Shown: positions 38,969 to 48,522 of the stretch, one piece after another
Layout of the letters: every line of letters begins with the position of its first letter
Numbering within the stretch: position 1 is the first letter of the stretch
From: Cylindrotheca closterium
Lineage: Eukaryota; Bacillariophyta; Bacillariophyceae; Bacillariales; Bacillariaceae
Direction: 5' to 3'
Assembly: GCA_933822405.4 (NCBI GenBank)
Contig: CAKOGP040002313.1
Coordinates: 1-64,000 of the forward strand
Length of the DNA stretch: 64,000 nt
Notes under the pieces: generated by a model
The model's input: the letters and a program-made list of their open reading frames with translations, nothing else
What the model was told of the DNA's origin: nothing
Databases searched by the model: none
Program-made: the position numbers and the translations under genes

Positions 38969-41132
38969 TTAGTCTCTAGGCGTCTTTGAATGCATCAATG
39001 CTGTTGATCGTTTTTGCAAAATCCAGGCACCAAAATCATGAATATGTATTCGGGTCAGCACCTTCATGTAGCTCAGCCAGCTCAATATTCGCGATCGGCG
39101 CGATACTTTCTCTTTGATCTCATTCTCATAGACAGCTTGCGAAGCATATTTTCCAGCAACAACCAGCGTGTTGGTTGGCGATTTCAGTGCAAAGTCAATG
39201 TGACGCAGACAATCATTCATCTTCAATAGCAGCAGCATCTGCCGTGGAAGAATTCCGAGCAGCACAAAGATCTCGGACAAGAATTGCTTTGCGTATCCCC
39301 GAATGACAGCTCGATCGGCCTGACTGTCTGGAGCAGCCGCCGAAGCCGAGAAGGATCCAGTCTTGGAGCGCTCAATGATTTCATCGTAGGGCCTAGCTGT
39401 CAACATTGCAGCAAAGAGCGGATAGGCCTTGTCAATTCCCATTGCATGGCATGACTCCTCGATTCCCTTCAAGTCAGCCTACGCAAGATGGTTAGGGATC
39501 TGGGAAACGATACTATTGTTCACCAAAAGAAGCATGTTCACTTACTAACATTAGCGACTTCCAAAGTTGGGCGTACTTTATTCTGAATTTGTCGTCAATT
39601 TCCTTGTACAGCCCGTGGTCTACACACAAATAAAACAAGAACAAGTACTGGCTTGAGAACAAAATGGTGTCATGGTTGAGGTCAACAATAGCGTGCCCAC
39701 TTACCAAGCAACACCATCTGAGGTTTTCCATCTTTGTTTCGAATCAGAATGTTTCCTGCATGGGGATCACAGTGAACGAAAGATGACAGAAAAACTTGAG
39801 AGTTGAACACTGACGAGATCAATTTTGCAACGTCACTGGAATAGCAAGACCACAAGTGAGAAGTTGTTCGATATTTGCGAATAGGGCCAACAGCTTTGAA
39901 TATACTCACAATCTGCTCAGTCCTGAATTTCCCAAGGCTTCAACATCTGTGGACTTGAATCCTTCTTCAAATTCCATAGTCAGGACTCTAGGAGCGCTCT
40001 TTTCCCAAATTACTTTTGGAACAATGCAGTTGAGACCAGTCCCTTGCAGATGCTCTTCCGCACGTTCCGCATTCTTTCCTTCCCTCAAGAAGTCTAGCTC
40101 CTTGGGCAAATGTGGGGCAATTTCATCGGCGATCCAGCCAAAGGTGAATTCTTTAAAAATACTATCAACCAGCCGCACGACACAAGTCACTGCAAAGATA
40201 TCACCTGCGGAGGTCTCTCTGAGACCGGCATGTTGGACCTTTACTGCCAACTTTTTTCCTGTTTTCTTGTCGTACGCCACATGAACTTGCGCCAACGAGG
40301 CAGAAGCGATTGGTACTGGCTCAAAATCGTCAAATAACTCCTTCACATTTCCACCAAGTTCCTCTTCAATGACGCGACAAACATCCGAGTAGGATGATTC
40401 AGGTGCATCGTCAAACAGAGACGACAAAACCTCTATATATTCTTGAGGAATGAGGTAGTCTAAATTTGCAAGGTGTTGTCCAACTTTGATATACACACCA
40501 CCATTATCTCTGCAAAGCCCCAGAAGCCGATTGGCTGCCTTTTTGTGCACTTTGCTCTTGTTCGATTCACCCTCCATTGAGCTAAGCGCTTCTTCTGCTT
40601 CGGCTAATCTTGCTGCTGCATCTTCCATTCGATTCTTTTGCCTTCTTTTTAATGTTCTTCTCTCTTCTACTGACATGGGAACAGATTTGTCGGTTTCCGA
40701 TGCATACTCCATTTGAGCTCCCTCCAATTCAGCCTCGAATGATGCCATTTCTTGTTCCAATCGATTCAATTCTGCTTCTTCCTGACCTCCATCTGTGAAC
40801 AATTTGAGCTTGGACAATTCATAGTCGGCAATAATCAGGCCAGCCGTACGAACAAGCCTGATTGCCCGAATGGTAGCTTCGAGAGTTGGTACAAATACCG
40901 ACTTGTTCTCAATCTCATTGCTTCCGTTAGCAATGATGGCTTGACATTTCGTCTGTTTTGCTGCGAAAGTAGCTCCACCTGCAAAAGCTGTACCACCCAC
41001 CGCAACAGTCAATAAACCAGATCGGCCAAGTGTGCGAGCACCGACTAGACGACTAGCGCCAAACATTCTACTGTCGTCTTTTGAAGAGTGATGTGGTAAT
41101 GTTGAATGTGACGATGAGACGAAGTTTTTCAT
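38969..41132 (-). CDS. ADCK1-type UbiB/ABC1 atypical kinase
   Basis: Four exons (41132-39910, 39835-39705, 39619-39546, 39478-38969) join to 645 residues. UbiB proteins are protein-kinase-like ATPases of mitochondria and plastids that control coenzyme Q or lipid metabolism. Landmarks are the family-specific KxGQ motif in GVYIKVGQHLANLDYLIP, the Ala-rich loop PIASASLAQVHVA replacing the Gly-rich loop, AVKVQHAGL with the catalytic Lys, FVHCDPHAGNILI, and LLDHGLYKE where conventional kinases have DFG. DHG is normal in the ADCK1 clade. The N-terminus (MFGASRLVGARTLGRSGLL at residue 23) is rich in Arg, Ser and Ala with no acidic residues and is followed by a Gly/Ala hydrophobic segment, consistent with mitochondrial import and membrane anchoring. 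A Glu-rich coiled coil (about 110-180) precedes the kinase core. The splice near 39546 (TTA|GTAAGT) is phase 0. Confidence 0.88.
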
Positions 41133-41197
41133 ATTTTCCAAATTCGGTGTCGTTGAATGAGTCACATTTTGGACTCATCCGACTCTGACAAGCAGAC

Positions 41198-41227
41198 NNN
41201 NNNNNNNNNNNNNNNNNNNNNNNNNNN
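41198..41227. other. assembly gap (30 N)
   Basis: Thirty N lie between the 5' flank of the ADCK1-like gene and the 3' end of the TPR-like gene. The right edge begins with the palindrome GGTACCAGGTACC. Real missing length is unknown. Confidence 0.99.
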
Positions 41228-41267
41228 GGTACCAGGTACCCACGACAGTACTTCTCTCTATTTTAAC

Positions 41268-42590
41268 CTAAACGAAATCGCCGGGTGTCCAGAACCACAG
41301 CGAGCTATATACACCAGACTTCCCTTTCCATCCATCCGGTAATTGATTTTCAATCTCCATTGCTCGATCCTTCAGTTGCTTCGCATCACCTCCACGCTTT
41401 TCCCAATTCTCACATAGTTTGGCATAACTCAAATAGGAATCTTGCAGTTCCAGCAGTACACTTGGATGCAGAAATACTTTCTTTTTGTCGATAGCGGTTT
41501 GGAACAGTCCTTCTGCTGTGACTGCGCTGCCAGCTTGGTGATAACAATCAGCAACGGTCGACAGCACTCTACGCATACCCCATATATTGGCACCTCCTTC
41601 GCCATCATGCGCCGATAGTGCTTGTTTCGCATAGTCCGATGCCTTTTCCAGTCGATCGGATCGGTCCATTTCGAAATTTAGAACGCCCCAAGCAAGATTG
41701 GTTTGTAGATTGGCCTCTAGCGTATTGGACGACATCTCCAAATGGGTCGGTACAGTGCCCTTCAAATGCTGCATACCTTGAAACCAACATCGCAGTGCTG
41801 CATCCATAGGCACTGATACATCATTTGTTTCTTCCAAAAAGAGAGCGTAAGCAGCTTCTGCTGAACCACAGTTGCCATAGGCTACAGCTTGTGGCAGACT
41901 ATTGGAGGAAGGAGGATGTCGTTCCAAAAATTTGACAGCAATCCGGAAATAGTCCCGCACCGAGTATGCGTCGTCTATAGTTTTCATGGAAGCTAGTTGC
42001 GACAAGGCTTTTCCGGACATGGCTGATGCCATGTGTAAATTGGTGGTTGGAAAAGTCTCGTCCAAATCGTTGTAGGTTGAGATGATGGTTTCGCACAGTT
42101 CAGCAGAACCGTCAAAGTCTCCCTTGGTCCAACACGTCTTTGCCTTTGCCAACGTCAAATCTTCAAATGAATTTGGAATGGAACCATCTTGCTGTGCCAG
42201 TTCTTCCATTTCGATCAGAATTTCAAGGACATCTTGGTGTTGTGCCATTCGCTGTTTGGACTCTGCCAACAAGGCACATACTGCCAAATGCTCCCTCCCC
42301 CCCTTGGAAAAGGAAGCAAAGACATCCACTGCTCGGTTCAGATTCTCTACACCTGATGTTGACGCAAACTTCTTGTCTTGATATAACGCTTCGATTTCAG
42401 GCAATTGTCGAATGGAAGCCACGACTGGTTGGACAAAGGATTTCTCCAGTCCCAAGCTTGCGACGCTGAAGCCTAGGCCATCTGACGCTGCTGAATTCGA
42501 AGAGCTGCTAGAAAATAACCGGTATCTTCTTGTAAACTGATGTCGTAGCCTTAGTGTCCCCCGAGAGCATAGGATTCGTGGAGACGCCAT
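41268..42590 (-). CDS. TPR-like helical repeat protein, probably mitochondrial
   Basis: From ATG 42590 the protein has 440 residues. The open frame extends 86 codons farther, but that part overlaps the divergent antiporter promoter and start. The first 40 residues (MASPRILCSRGTLRLRHQFT, RRYRLFSSSSS) are Arg/Ser-rich without acids, a good mitochondrial presequence. The rest is almost entirely helical with TPR-like pairs: AKTCWTKGDFDGSAELCETI, NCGSAEAAYALFLEE, ANLQTNLAWGVLNFEMDRS, and VLSTVADCYHQAGSAVTAEG followed by GLFQTAIDKKK. The TPR consensus Ala and Gly positions recur, but spacing is irregular. It probably scaffolds a mitochondrial complex. I do not recognise a specific orthologue. Confidence 0.72.
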   Translation of the reverse strand: MASPRILCSRGTLRLRHQFTRRYRLFSSSSSNSAASDGLGFSVASLGLEKSFVQPVVASIRQLPEIEALYQDKKFASTSGVENLNRAVDVFASFSKGGREHLAVCALLAESKQRMAQHQDVLEILIEMEELAQQDGSIPNSFEDLTLAKAKTCWTKGDFDGSAELCETIISTYNDLDETFPTTNLHMASAMSGKALSQLASMKTIDDAYSVRDYFRIAVKFLERHPPSSNSLPQAVAYGNCGSAEAAYALFLEETNDVSVPMDAALRCWFQGMQHLKGTVPTHLEMSSNTLEANLQTNLAWGVLNFEMDRSDRLEKASDYAKQALSAHDGEGGANIWGMRRVLSTVADCYHQAGSAVTAEGLFQTAIDKKKVFLHPSVLLELQDSYLSYAKLCENWEKRGGDAKQLKDRAMEIENQLPDGWKGKSGVYSSLWFWTPGDFV

Positions 42591-42814
42591 TGTAATATAA
42601 GTTGTTGGTTTTATGGGGGCGAATGAATGACAAATGAATTTCATTCGCATTCGCAAATTTGACCTGGAGATATAAGTAGTCAAACTTGTCGACTGCCAGA
42701 AGCGACTATTGTAGTCCACGCAAGAAATTGGGTCACTTTTTTCTTCGCTTCGCTGAGACAAAGAGACGGACATCAAAGTTCGGTATCTCATCACAATCAG
42801 AACAGGAAGCATCG
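42591..42814. promoter_or_regulatory. 224-bp bidirectional promoter interval
   Basis: Only 224 bp separate the divergent ATGs of the TPR-like gene (42590, minus) and the antiporter (42815, plus), so both transcripts must start within or very near it. It contains the pyrimidine-rich stretch TTTTTTCTTCGCTTCGCT. No TATA box is convincing. Confidence 0.55.
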
Positions 42815-45678
42815 ATGAAGCGTCTAAGAGTTGCTGTGGTGCATGCACTCATCCTCCAATTAACCTGCGCCACTGATGAGATAACAGACACTCATGGACA
42901 TGAAGCACCAGAAGCGCCGCACGCGGTCCTCTTCCCTTCCTTGACCTTGACCTTGGGAGTGATAGTCTTCTATGTTCTGTCAAGATACGCCAAGGCTCTG
43001 CCCTATACTGCCGTCATGTTTCTCATTGGAACCATCATGGGAATCGCCACCGAATTTTTAGGTTCCTACGATCATGTAGGCCAGAGCATTCGCCTATGGA
43101 TTGGGATCAATAGCGAAGTCTTGCTTTTGGTATTCTTGCCCGGGCTCTTGTTCCGAGATGCCATGTCCCAGAATGTGCACCTCTTTTGGCACTCCCTCTA
43201 TCAGTTATTGATCTTTGCCTTTCCCATGGTCTTGGCGGGAACTGTCTTGACGGCTCTGGTGGCATACTATATTTTCCCCTACAATTGGCCCTTCAATTTG
43301 GCCATGGCATTTGGCGCCATCTTAGCGGCCACAGATCCGGTAGCGGTGGCGGCGCTCTTGGACGAAGTGGGCGCTCCGCCTCGATTAAAGATTCATATTG
43401 CGGGAGAATCTCTACTGAATGACGGAGCTGCGATTGTCTTCTTTTCTATTTTCGTTGGCAGGTACTTTTATGAAGATTTGGATTACATTGGAGGGAAAGA
43501 TCACAGTGAAGACATTGACCTGTCCCGAGGAGTTGCCATGTTTTTCCAAAAGGCTCTGGGTGGCGCTGCAGTTGGCGTATTTTTCGGCCTTGGGCAGCTC
43601 ATTTTGCTCTTTATACTACATCGCCGTGTGAGCCGTGAAGAGAATATTGTGCAAGTCACCTCCGTCGTTGGAATGGCCTACCTCAACTTTTACACCGCTG
43701 ACTATGTCTGGCATACAAGTGGCGTCATTTCCACTGTAGTTGCTGGACTGATTGTAAAGTTACTCGGCAGAGGATCCATCAATGGTACGAACAAATCTTT
43801 GGGACGATGCCGTGACATGAAAACGAAATTAGTTCATTCTCACATATGCACCTCATTTCGTCATGACCTGTGTTAGACTTGAAGTTGCTCGAAGATTTTT
43901 TATGTCTATTGGAGCATCTACTGAATACTGTTCTCTTCGTGCTTGGGGGCATTGTATGGGGTGCAGTCGTTGCCACTGGCGAAAAGCTGGGAAAGTGGGG
44001 TGGGATAGACTGGGCATACCTCGCATTGCTTTATATCATGCTCCTTGTCATTCGTGGGTTTCTCTTTGCACTTGTCTATCCTGTGACGTCTCGCATTGGT
44101 CTCAAATCGGATCCCAAGGAAACCCTCTTTCAAGTCTATGGAGGATTGCGTGGAGCCTTGGGCATTGCGTTGGCGATCGCTCTAGATAATGAAGTTGCTG
44201 CTTTGGCTGGAGGAAGATTTGAAACCGAAGCGGAGCTACATACTACTCAGGCCTTTGTGATGGTTGGTGGGATTGCCATGATGACCTTGGTAATCAATGG
44301 TATTACAGCAGGCCCACTATTGCGCAAGCTTGGACTTGCCGATTCGACAGATGCTCGATCGATGATCATTAAGACACTGCAAGTGGAGTTTCGATCGCTG
44401 GCTATCGATGACTTTGTCCGTTTACTTGCTCAGCCAAGATTCTACCATACGGACTTTTCCTTTGTCAAAAAGCATGTGCCATTCTTGGGTGATTTGACAA
44501 GGACGCAATTTCTGGATTCCGCGAGGAAGTACAAGAATACACATGGCTTGGACTCTGCCCCTCCTTTTCTCAAAAACATTCTTCCGGACTTGGAGAATGA
44601 TAAGACCCCAAGTCGCATTGAAGAAGAGTTCAGCGATGAAGAAGTATTGGCGGACTTTGACAATTACGTTCGCAAGAAGCGGTTGGAATGTCAGTCAACA
44701 AAGGCGCATAGACCAATACAGAATCGACGACAGTCCAGCAACGTGCGCGCAATGATGGGAGAAGATGCCCTCTCAGCAAAGGAACTGAGGCTTCTCTTTG
44801 TCTCCATCATGAGAGCACAGTATGAGAAACAAATTTCCCGTGGAGAGTTGGAAAACGAGCACTTTCTTGCGATTGCTCTGGACCAAAGTTTGGACTTTGC
44901 TTCTCACGACATACACAAGGGCAGGCCATTACAAGATTGGAAACATTTGACCGAGCTGCATGATCCTATGGCTAGATTGGAAGCACGGGCCATGAAAACA
45001 CTAATGACCTTATCATGTGGTAGCTTGAATGGCAAAAGATCTGGTAAAAAAATCTTGGGGTGCAAAGTACGGAGCGAATTGCTTTTGATTGAACGAGCCA
45101 TGGCATTCATGGCAGCACATGAAGAATCACAAAAGTTATTCCACAACGAAAACGAAGATATGGATAACAAACTGAGCAAACCTGCAAAGCGTGTCATTCA
45201 AGAGAGTCTGGAACAATACGCATCGGCACAGTATGCTTTAAAGCACTATGATAAACAGCTTGTTCAGAAGACAGCTTCGCGCAAACTTTGCAAGATTCTT
45301 CTGAACCAGACCATGTATCACGTTGAAAAATTTGTCCATATGGGGGCACTAAAGGAATCAGAAGCCGAACACCTGATTGAGGAGTATTTGCATTCTCTAC
45401 ATGGATTGCTAGAAAGTGAAGAGGATGTGGTTCACCCAGAAGGAGTCGTGCAAGAGTTCTGCCCCACGCAATCCGTAATAAATCCAGTGATTGAATCAAG
45501 TGCCCAACTTGTCAAATTTATGGAAAGGTTATCGAGTGCTGTTGATGACAAGAATCGGAGTGCAATGGTATCAGTGAGAGAAGGGCCTGAAAGAGCCCTT
45601 TATGACTCATCGGCAGAATTGTTGGTGGAAACAGAAGAAGAGGATGAAGACAATCGAAGCCGAGAGTTGAAATATTAG
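42815..45678 (+). CDS. CPA1-family Na+/H+ antiporter with long regulatory tail
   Basis: Exons 42815-43784 and 43877-45678 (intron 92 nt) give 923 residues. It should exchange Na+ or K+ for H+ at the plasma or an internal membrane. A signal peptide (MKRLRVAVVHALILQLTCA) is followed by a His/Glu-rich lumenal stretch and about 12 helices. Exchanger signatures are VFLPGLLFRDAM, AAILAATDPVAVAALLDEVG (given as ILAATDPVAVAALLDEVG in sequence), the ion-binding ESLLNDGAAIV, and after the intron GGLRGALGIALAIALD. About 500 mostly hydrophilic residues form the cytosolic tail, as in SOS1/NHX7-type carriers. Paired segments near FVKKHVPFLGDLTRTQFLDS and acidic ends (ETEEEDEDN) are visible. No cyclic-nucleotide-binding signature was recognised in the tail. 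It shares a 224-bp promoter interval with the TPR-like gene. Confidence 0.9.
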
Positions 45679-45881
45679 AAACAAAGGGCCGATTGCATCG
45701 TGCTTTGCATTATTTGTGTCCTATCAAATCTAGGACTAACTACATGGGCCTACGTGAATTTAATTTGAAATTGTAGGCGCTTCCTTTGAATATCGAAATA
45801 CTGTAGAATTCAAATTTTCGGTCCCGAGCAGGACTCAAATTTGCGTCATCATTTTCTGACATTTCCACTGTCTCATTTTAG

Positions 45882-47162
45882 ATGAACAAGAGGTTGTCGA
45901 TTTTACTGGTAGCGCATATTTCTATCCTCGCAACCAAGGCAAGGGGTTTCGCATTAGAAGGTGTGAAGGTTGCAAAAACTAGAGCAATGGTGAACATTCA
46001 TGGGAATTTGCGAGTTTATAGCAGCCGATTGGTTGGAAGGAAAGAACTTGTGCGACCTGCCGACCCAAAAAGCTTGCTTGAGGCGGGACAGGTTCAAGAG
46101 CAGGCTGAAAAATTAGTAGAATGGTGGACGGGAAAGAAATCTGTTCTTTGTATCACGGGGGCGGGGCTCTCGACGGAATCGGGCATCCCTGACTATCGAG
46201 GGCATCAGGGATCTTATCACAAAGGACACAAACCTATGATACACCAGCAGTTTATGGATAGTGAATATCAACGGAGGCGGTATTGGGGGAGATCACTGGC
46301 CGGCTGGAAGACTTTTGATTCCACCCAACCCAATGTGAGTCGCTGTCGTTGAACCTGCAATGCATGGACTTTGGAATTCGACGACAATTCCAAGCTCACA
46401 CCACAATTCCATTTTTCTGTCTTTTAGAAAGGACACTTTGCGCTTGCTGCACTTGAAAGAATGGGGCGTATCGGTGTCGCTTTAGAGGACCAAGAAGCAT
46501 TTTATGAGCCGGCGGACGCATTCGAATTTGGTTTCACTTCGGGGCAAAGACAGCTTGCGGTCGTCACGCAAAATGTTGATGCATTGCATCAAAAGGCTGG
46601 GTCAAAAGAGGTTATGCAGCTTCATGGTGCTGGTAATTTAATCCGGTGTATGAATTGTGGAACGAAGCAGCATCGTAACGAATACCATTCGAAACTGCTC
46701 TCAGTCAATCAGGAATGGCTGAACGAAGCCCTGAAGGGGTACGAGCAGAGTTCAGATTTAAGACCAGATGGTGATGCCAAGATAAAGGAAGATAACTATG
46801 ACGACGTTGATGTTCCCAACTGCCATCACTGCGACGAAGGATTTTTCAAACCAGATGTAGTTTTCTTCGGAGACTCTGTTCCAAAGAGCCGCGTGCGCTT
46901 GTTTGAAGAAGCTGTAAAGGCAGCTGACGGTCTATTGGTTGTTGGCACTTCGTTGGCTGTGCATTCAGCTTATCGTCATGTCCGGGCTGCGAACTCTCTG
47001 GGAATCTCAACAGCTATTGTTAATGTTGGCGAGACTAGGGCTGAAGCTGAGGGGTTGGAAAACATTTTGAAGATTGAAGCTCCAGCAGGCGACACACTCT
47101 CTTTCTGTGTCGAAGCCTTCGAAAATGAATCGAATGCAATGAATTCATCGGTAGCACAATAA
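45882..47162 (+). CDS. SIRT4-type (class II) sirtuin with plastid-like presequence
   Basis: Exons 45882-46334 and 46428-47162 (intron 93 nt) give 395 residues. Sirtuins remove acyl groups from lysine using NAD+. Conserved blocks are CITGAGLSTESGIPDYRG (NAD binding), VTQNVDALHQKAGS with the catalytic His in QLHGAGN, zinc ligands CMNC and CHHC, KPDVVFFGDSVP, and LLVVGTSLAVHSAYR. STESGIPDYR and FKPDVVFFGD are characteristic of the SIRT4 class. The N-terminus is a signal peptide (RLSILLVAHISILA), then TKARG before FALEG. Cleavage before Phe followed by a basic, acid-poor stretch is the bipartite diatom plastid signal. Canonical SIRT4 is mitochondrial. Sirtuin class is certain, plastid location inferred. 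Confidence 0.92.
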
Positions 47163-47190
47163 TTTGGAGTACCGTAAATTACAACTACAC

Positions 47191-48246
47191 TTAGAATCCC
47201 TTGAAATCTCCGCCTTCCGTGTTCAAACCAACGCTTGTTTCTGGGTCTCCAAGAGCTCCAGATTCCAGAATGCTATTTTGGTACTTTGCCCACTCAAGTG
47301 ACGCACTCTTGTCCATCCAGTTCCTCGATTGAAAGTTGAAGCTCTTACTCTTCAGACTCTTCAAGTCTCCAATGCAGGCACTCCAGAAAGCACCAACGAA
47401 ATCCAAATCCAATTTCATTCGGAGACCTGGCATACAATCACTTCTCAGGAGAGCTCCAGTAAAACCGGCTTCTTTCAATCGAGCAACTTCTTGGCCGATT
47501 CGATTTTCGCCAGCTTGAGCTCGGATAGAACCAATGATCGGGGTTCGCTTGCCTAGTGCCTTTGTCATCTTTGGTAGTGACACTTGTGCAGTAGGATTTT
47601 CCTCGTCTTCAGGGTTGATAGTCACAAGGATTGATACTGGATCTTCCCCATACAACTCTGCAATCTTCGACACCATGCCTTCCATTTCCTCTTCACCCCA
47701 GGATTGTGCAGTAGCATCACTGATGAAAACTTCTGGAATTGGTAGTAAGCCGCATTCCAAGGCAGCTTTCGACTTTTCGACCCAGGTAGCATCTAGTACC
47801 AAATCATCCAACGACGTAACTTCCTCTCCTCCACAAGCAGATATCATTAATGCGTCGGCTCCCGCATTTATAACACCAGCTAGATCGTCTGAGTCACCAC
47901 AGTATACCACAGGAATGGGTCCAGGGAAGTTACCTCGGGACTGCTCCTGTTCGGAGCAGAACATTTTGAGGGATGTGACGGAACCTTCCACCCAGGCAGC
48001 ATTCGCCTTCGCTTGCACTCGGATCATTTCAGATGTTGACGCGATTCCAGAAGATAGAAGCAAAATGGCAGTGGGATCTGATGGTTCTGGGATGACAACC
48101 TCAGGGCTTAGTGTAAGCTTGCCAGATGGAGATCGAAGGGCTTCTGTGAGCCGACTTCTGCTGACTTTTGCCCTTTCTTGAATTGATAAGGCAGCAACTA
48201 TTGGAAGGCTCGTCAGAACGACGAAGGATGAAATAAAGTTCCTCAT
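47191..48246 (-). CDS. signal-peptide TIM-barrel protein, IGPS-like, probably non-catalytic
   Basis: A 351-residue single exon with an N-terminal signal peptide (MRNFISSFVVLTSLPIVAA). The mature part alternates predicted strands and helices like a beta/alpha barrel: AILLLSSGIAS, IPVVYCGDSDDLAGVINAGA, DALMIS, VSILVTINPEDEE, TPIIGSIRAQAGENRIGQEV, and GALLRSD. The last blocks recall the phosphate-binding end of indole-3-glycerol-phosphate synthase (S-G-I..DV..L...G..A.L), but the catalytic Lys motif (C-K-D-F) is not present; YCGD stands nearby. It may be a relic or regulatory member of that fold. A short minus gap separates it from the convergent sirtuin gene (28 bp between stops). No plastid Phe is seen after the signal peptide. 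Confidence 0.6.
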   Translation of the reverse strand: MRNFISSFVVLTSLPIVAALSIQERAKVSRSRLTEALRSPSGKLTLSPEVVIPEPSDPTAILLLSSGIASTSEMIRVQAKANAAWVEGSVTSLKMFCSEQEQSRGNFPGPIPVVYCGDSDDLAGVINAGADALMISACGGEEVTSLDDLVLDATWVEKSKAALECGLLPIPEVFISDATAQSWGEEEMEGMVSKIAELYGEDPVSILVTINPEDEENPTAQVSLPKMTKALGKRTPIIGSIRAQAGENRIGQEVARLKEAGFTGALLRSDCMPGLRMKLDLDFVGAFWSACIGDLKSLKSKSFNFQSRNWMDKSASLEWAKYQNSILESGALGDPETSVGLNTEGGDFKGF

Positions 48247-48282
48247 TTTGTTGTTTGTTGTCGATGTTCAACAAGCACGTTT

Positions 48283-48522
48283 TTATTCTTTCGCAGCCAT
48301 CAACTTATTTTTGATGGTGCTCTGTGTGACGTTTGGTCGATTGATTGGTGATTGATCGAAGAAGTCGGCTAATGTCTGTCCAGCTTCCGTCAGATTTATC
48401 CGTCTTGACGGCTGGCGCGCTGCAAAAAAGTAACGGATCGATCTGCGAGAGATGAGAAAATATGAAAGACTCTCAAAAACTTGATGAAACTTCAACAACG
48501 ATGATGCAATTCCAGTCGCCAT
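48283..48522 (-). CDS. possible small protein antisense to the armadillo gene 5' end
   Basis: ATG 48522 opens 79 codons ending KNKLMAAKE and a stop. The first half is hydrophobic/basic without acids (SLLKFHQVFESLSYFLISRR, RYFFAARQPSRR), resembling a mitochondrial presequence; the second half is polar. The 5' part overlaps the armadillo gene start by 61 bp on the other strand. I recognise no family. An acceptor-like CTCTCGCAG at about 48442 could instead make this the last exon of another model. Confidence 0.3.
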   Translation of the reverse strand: MATGIASSLLKFHQVFESLSYFLISRRSIRYFFAARQPSRRINLTEAGQTLADFFDQSPINRPNVTQSTIKNKLMAAKE

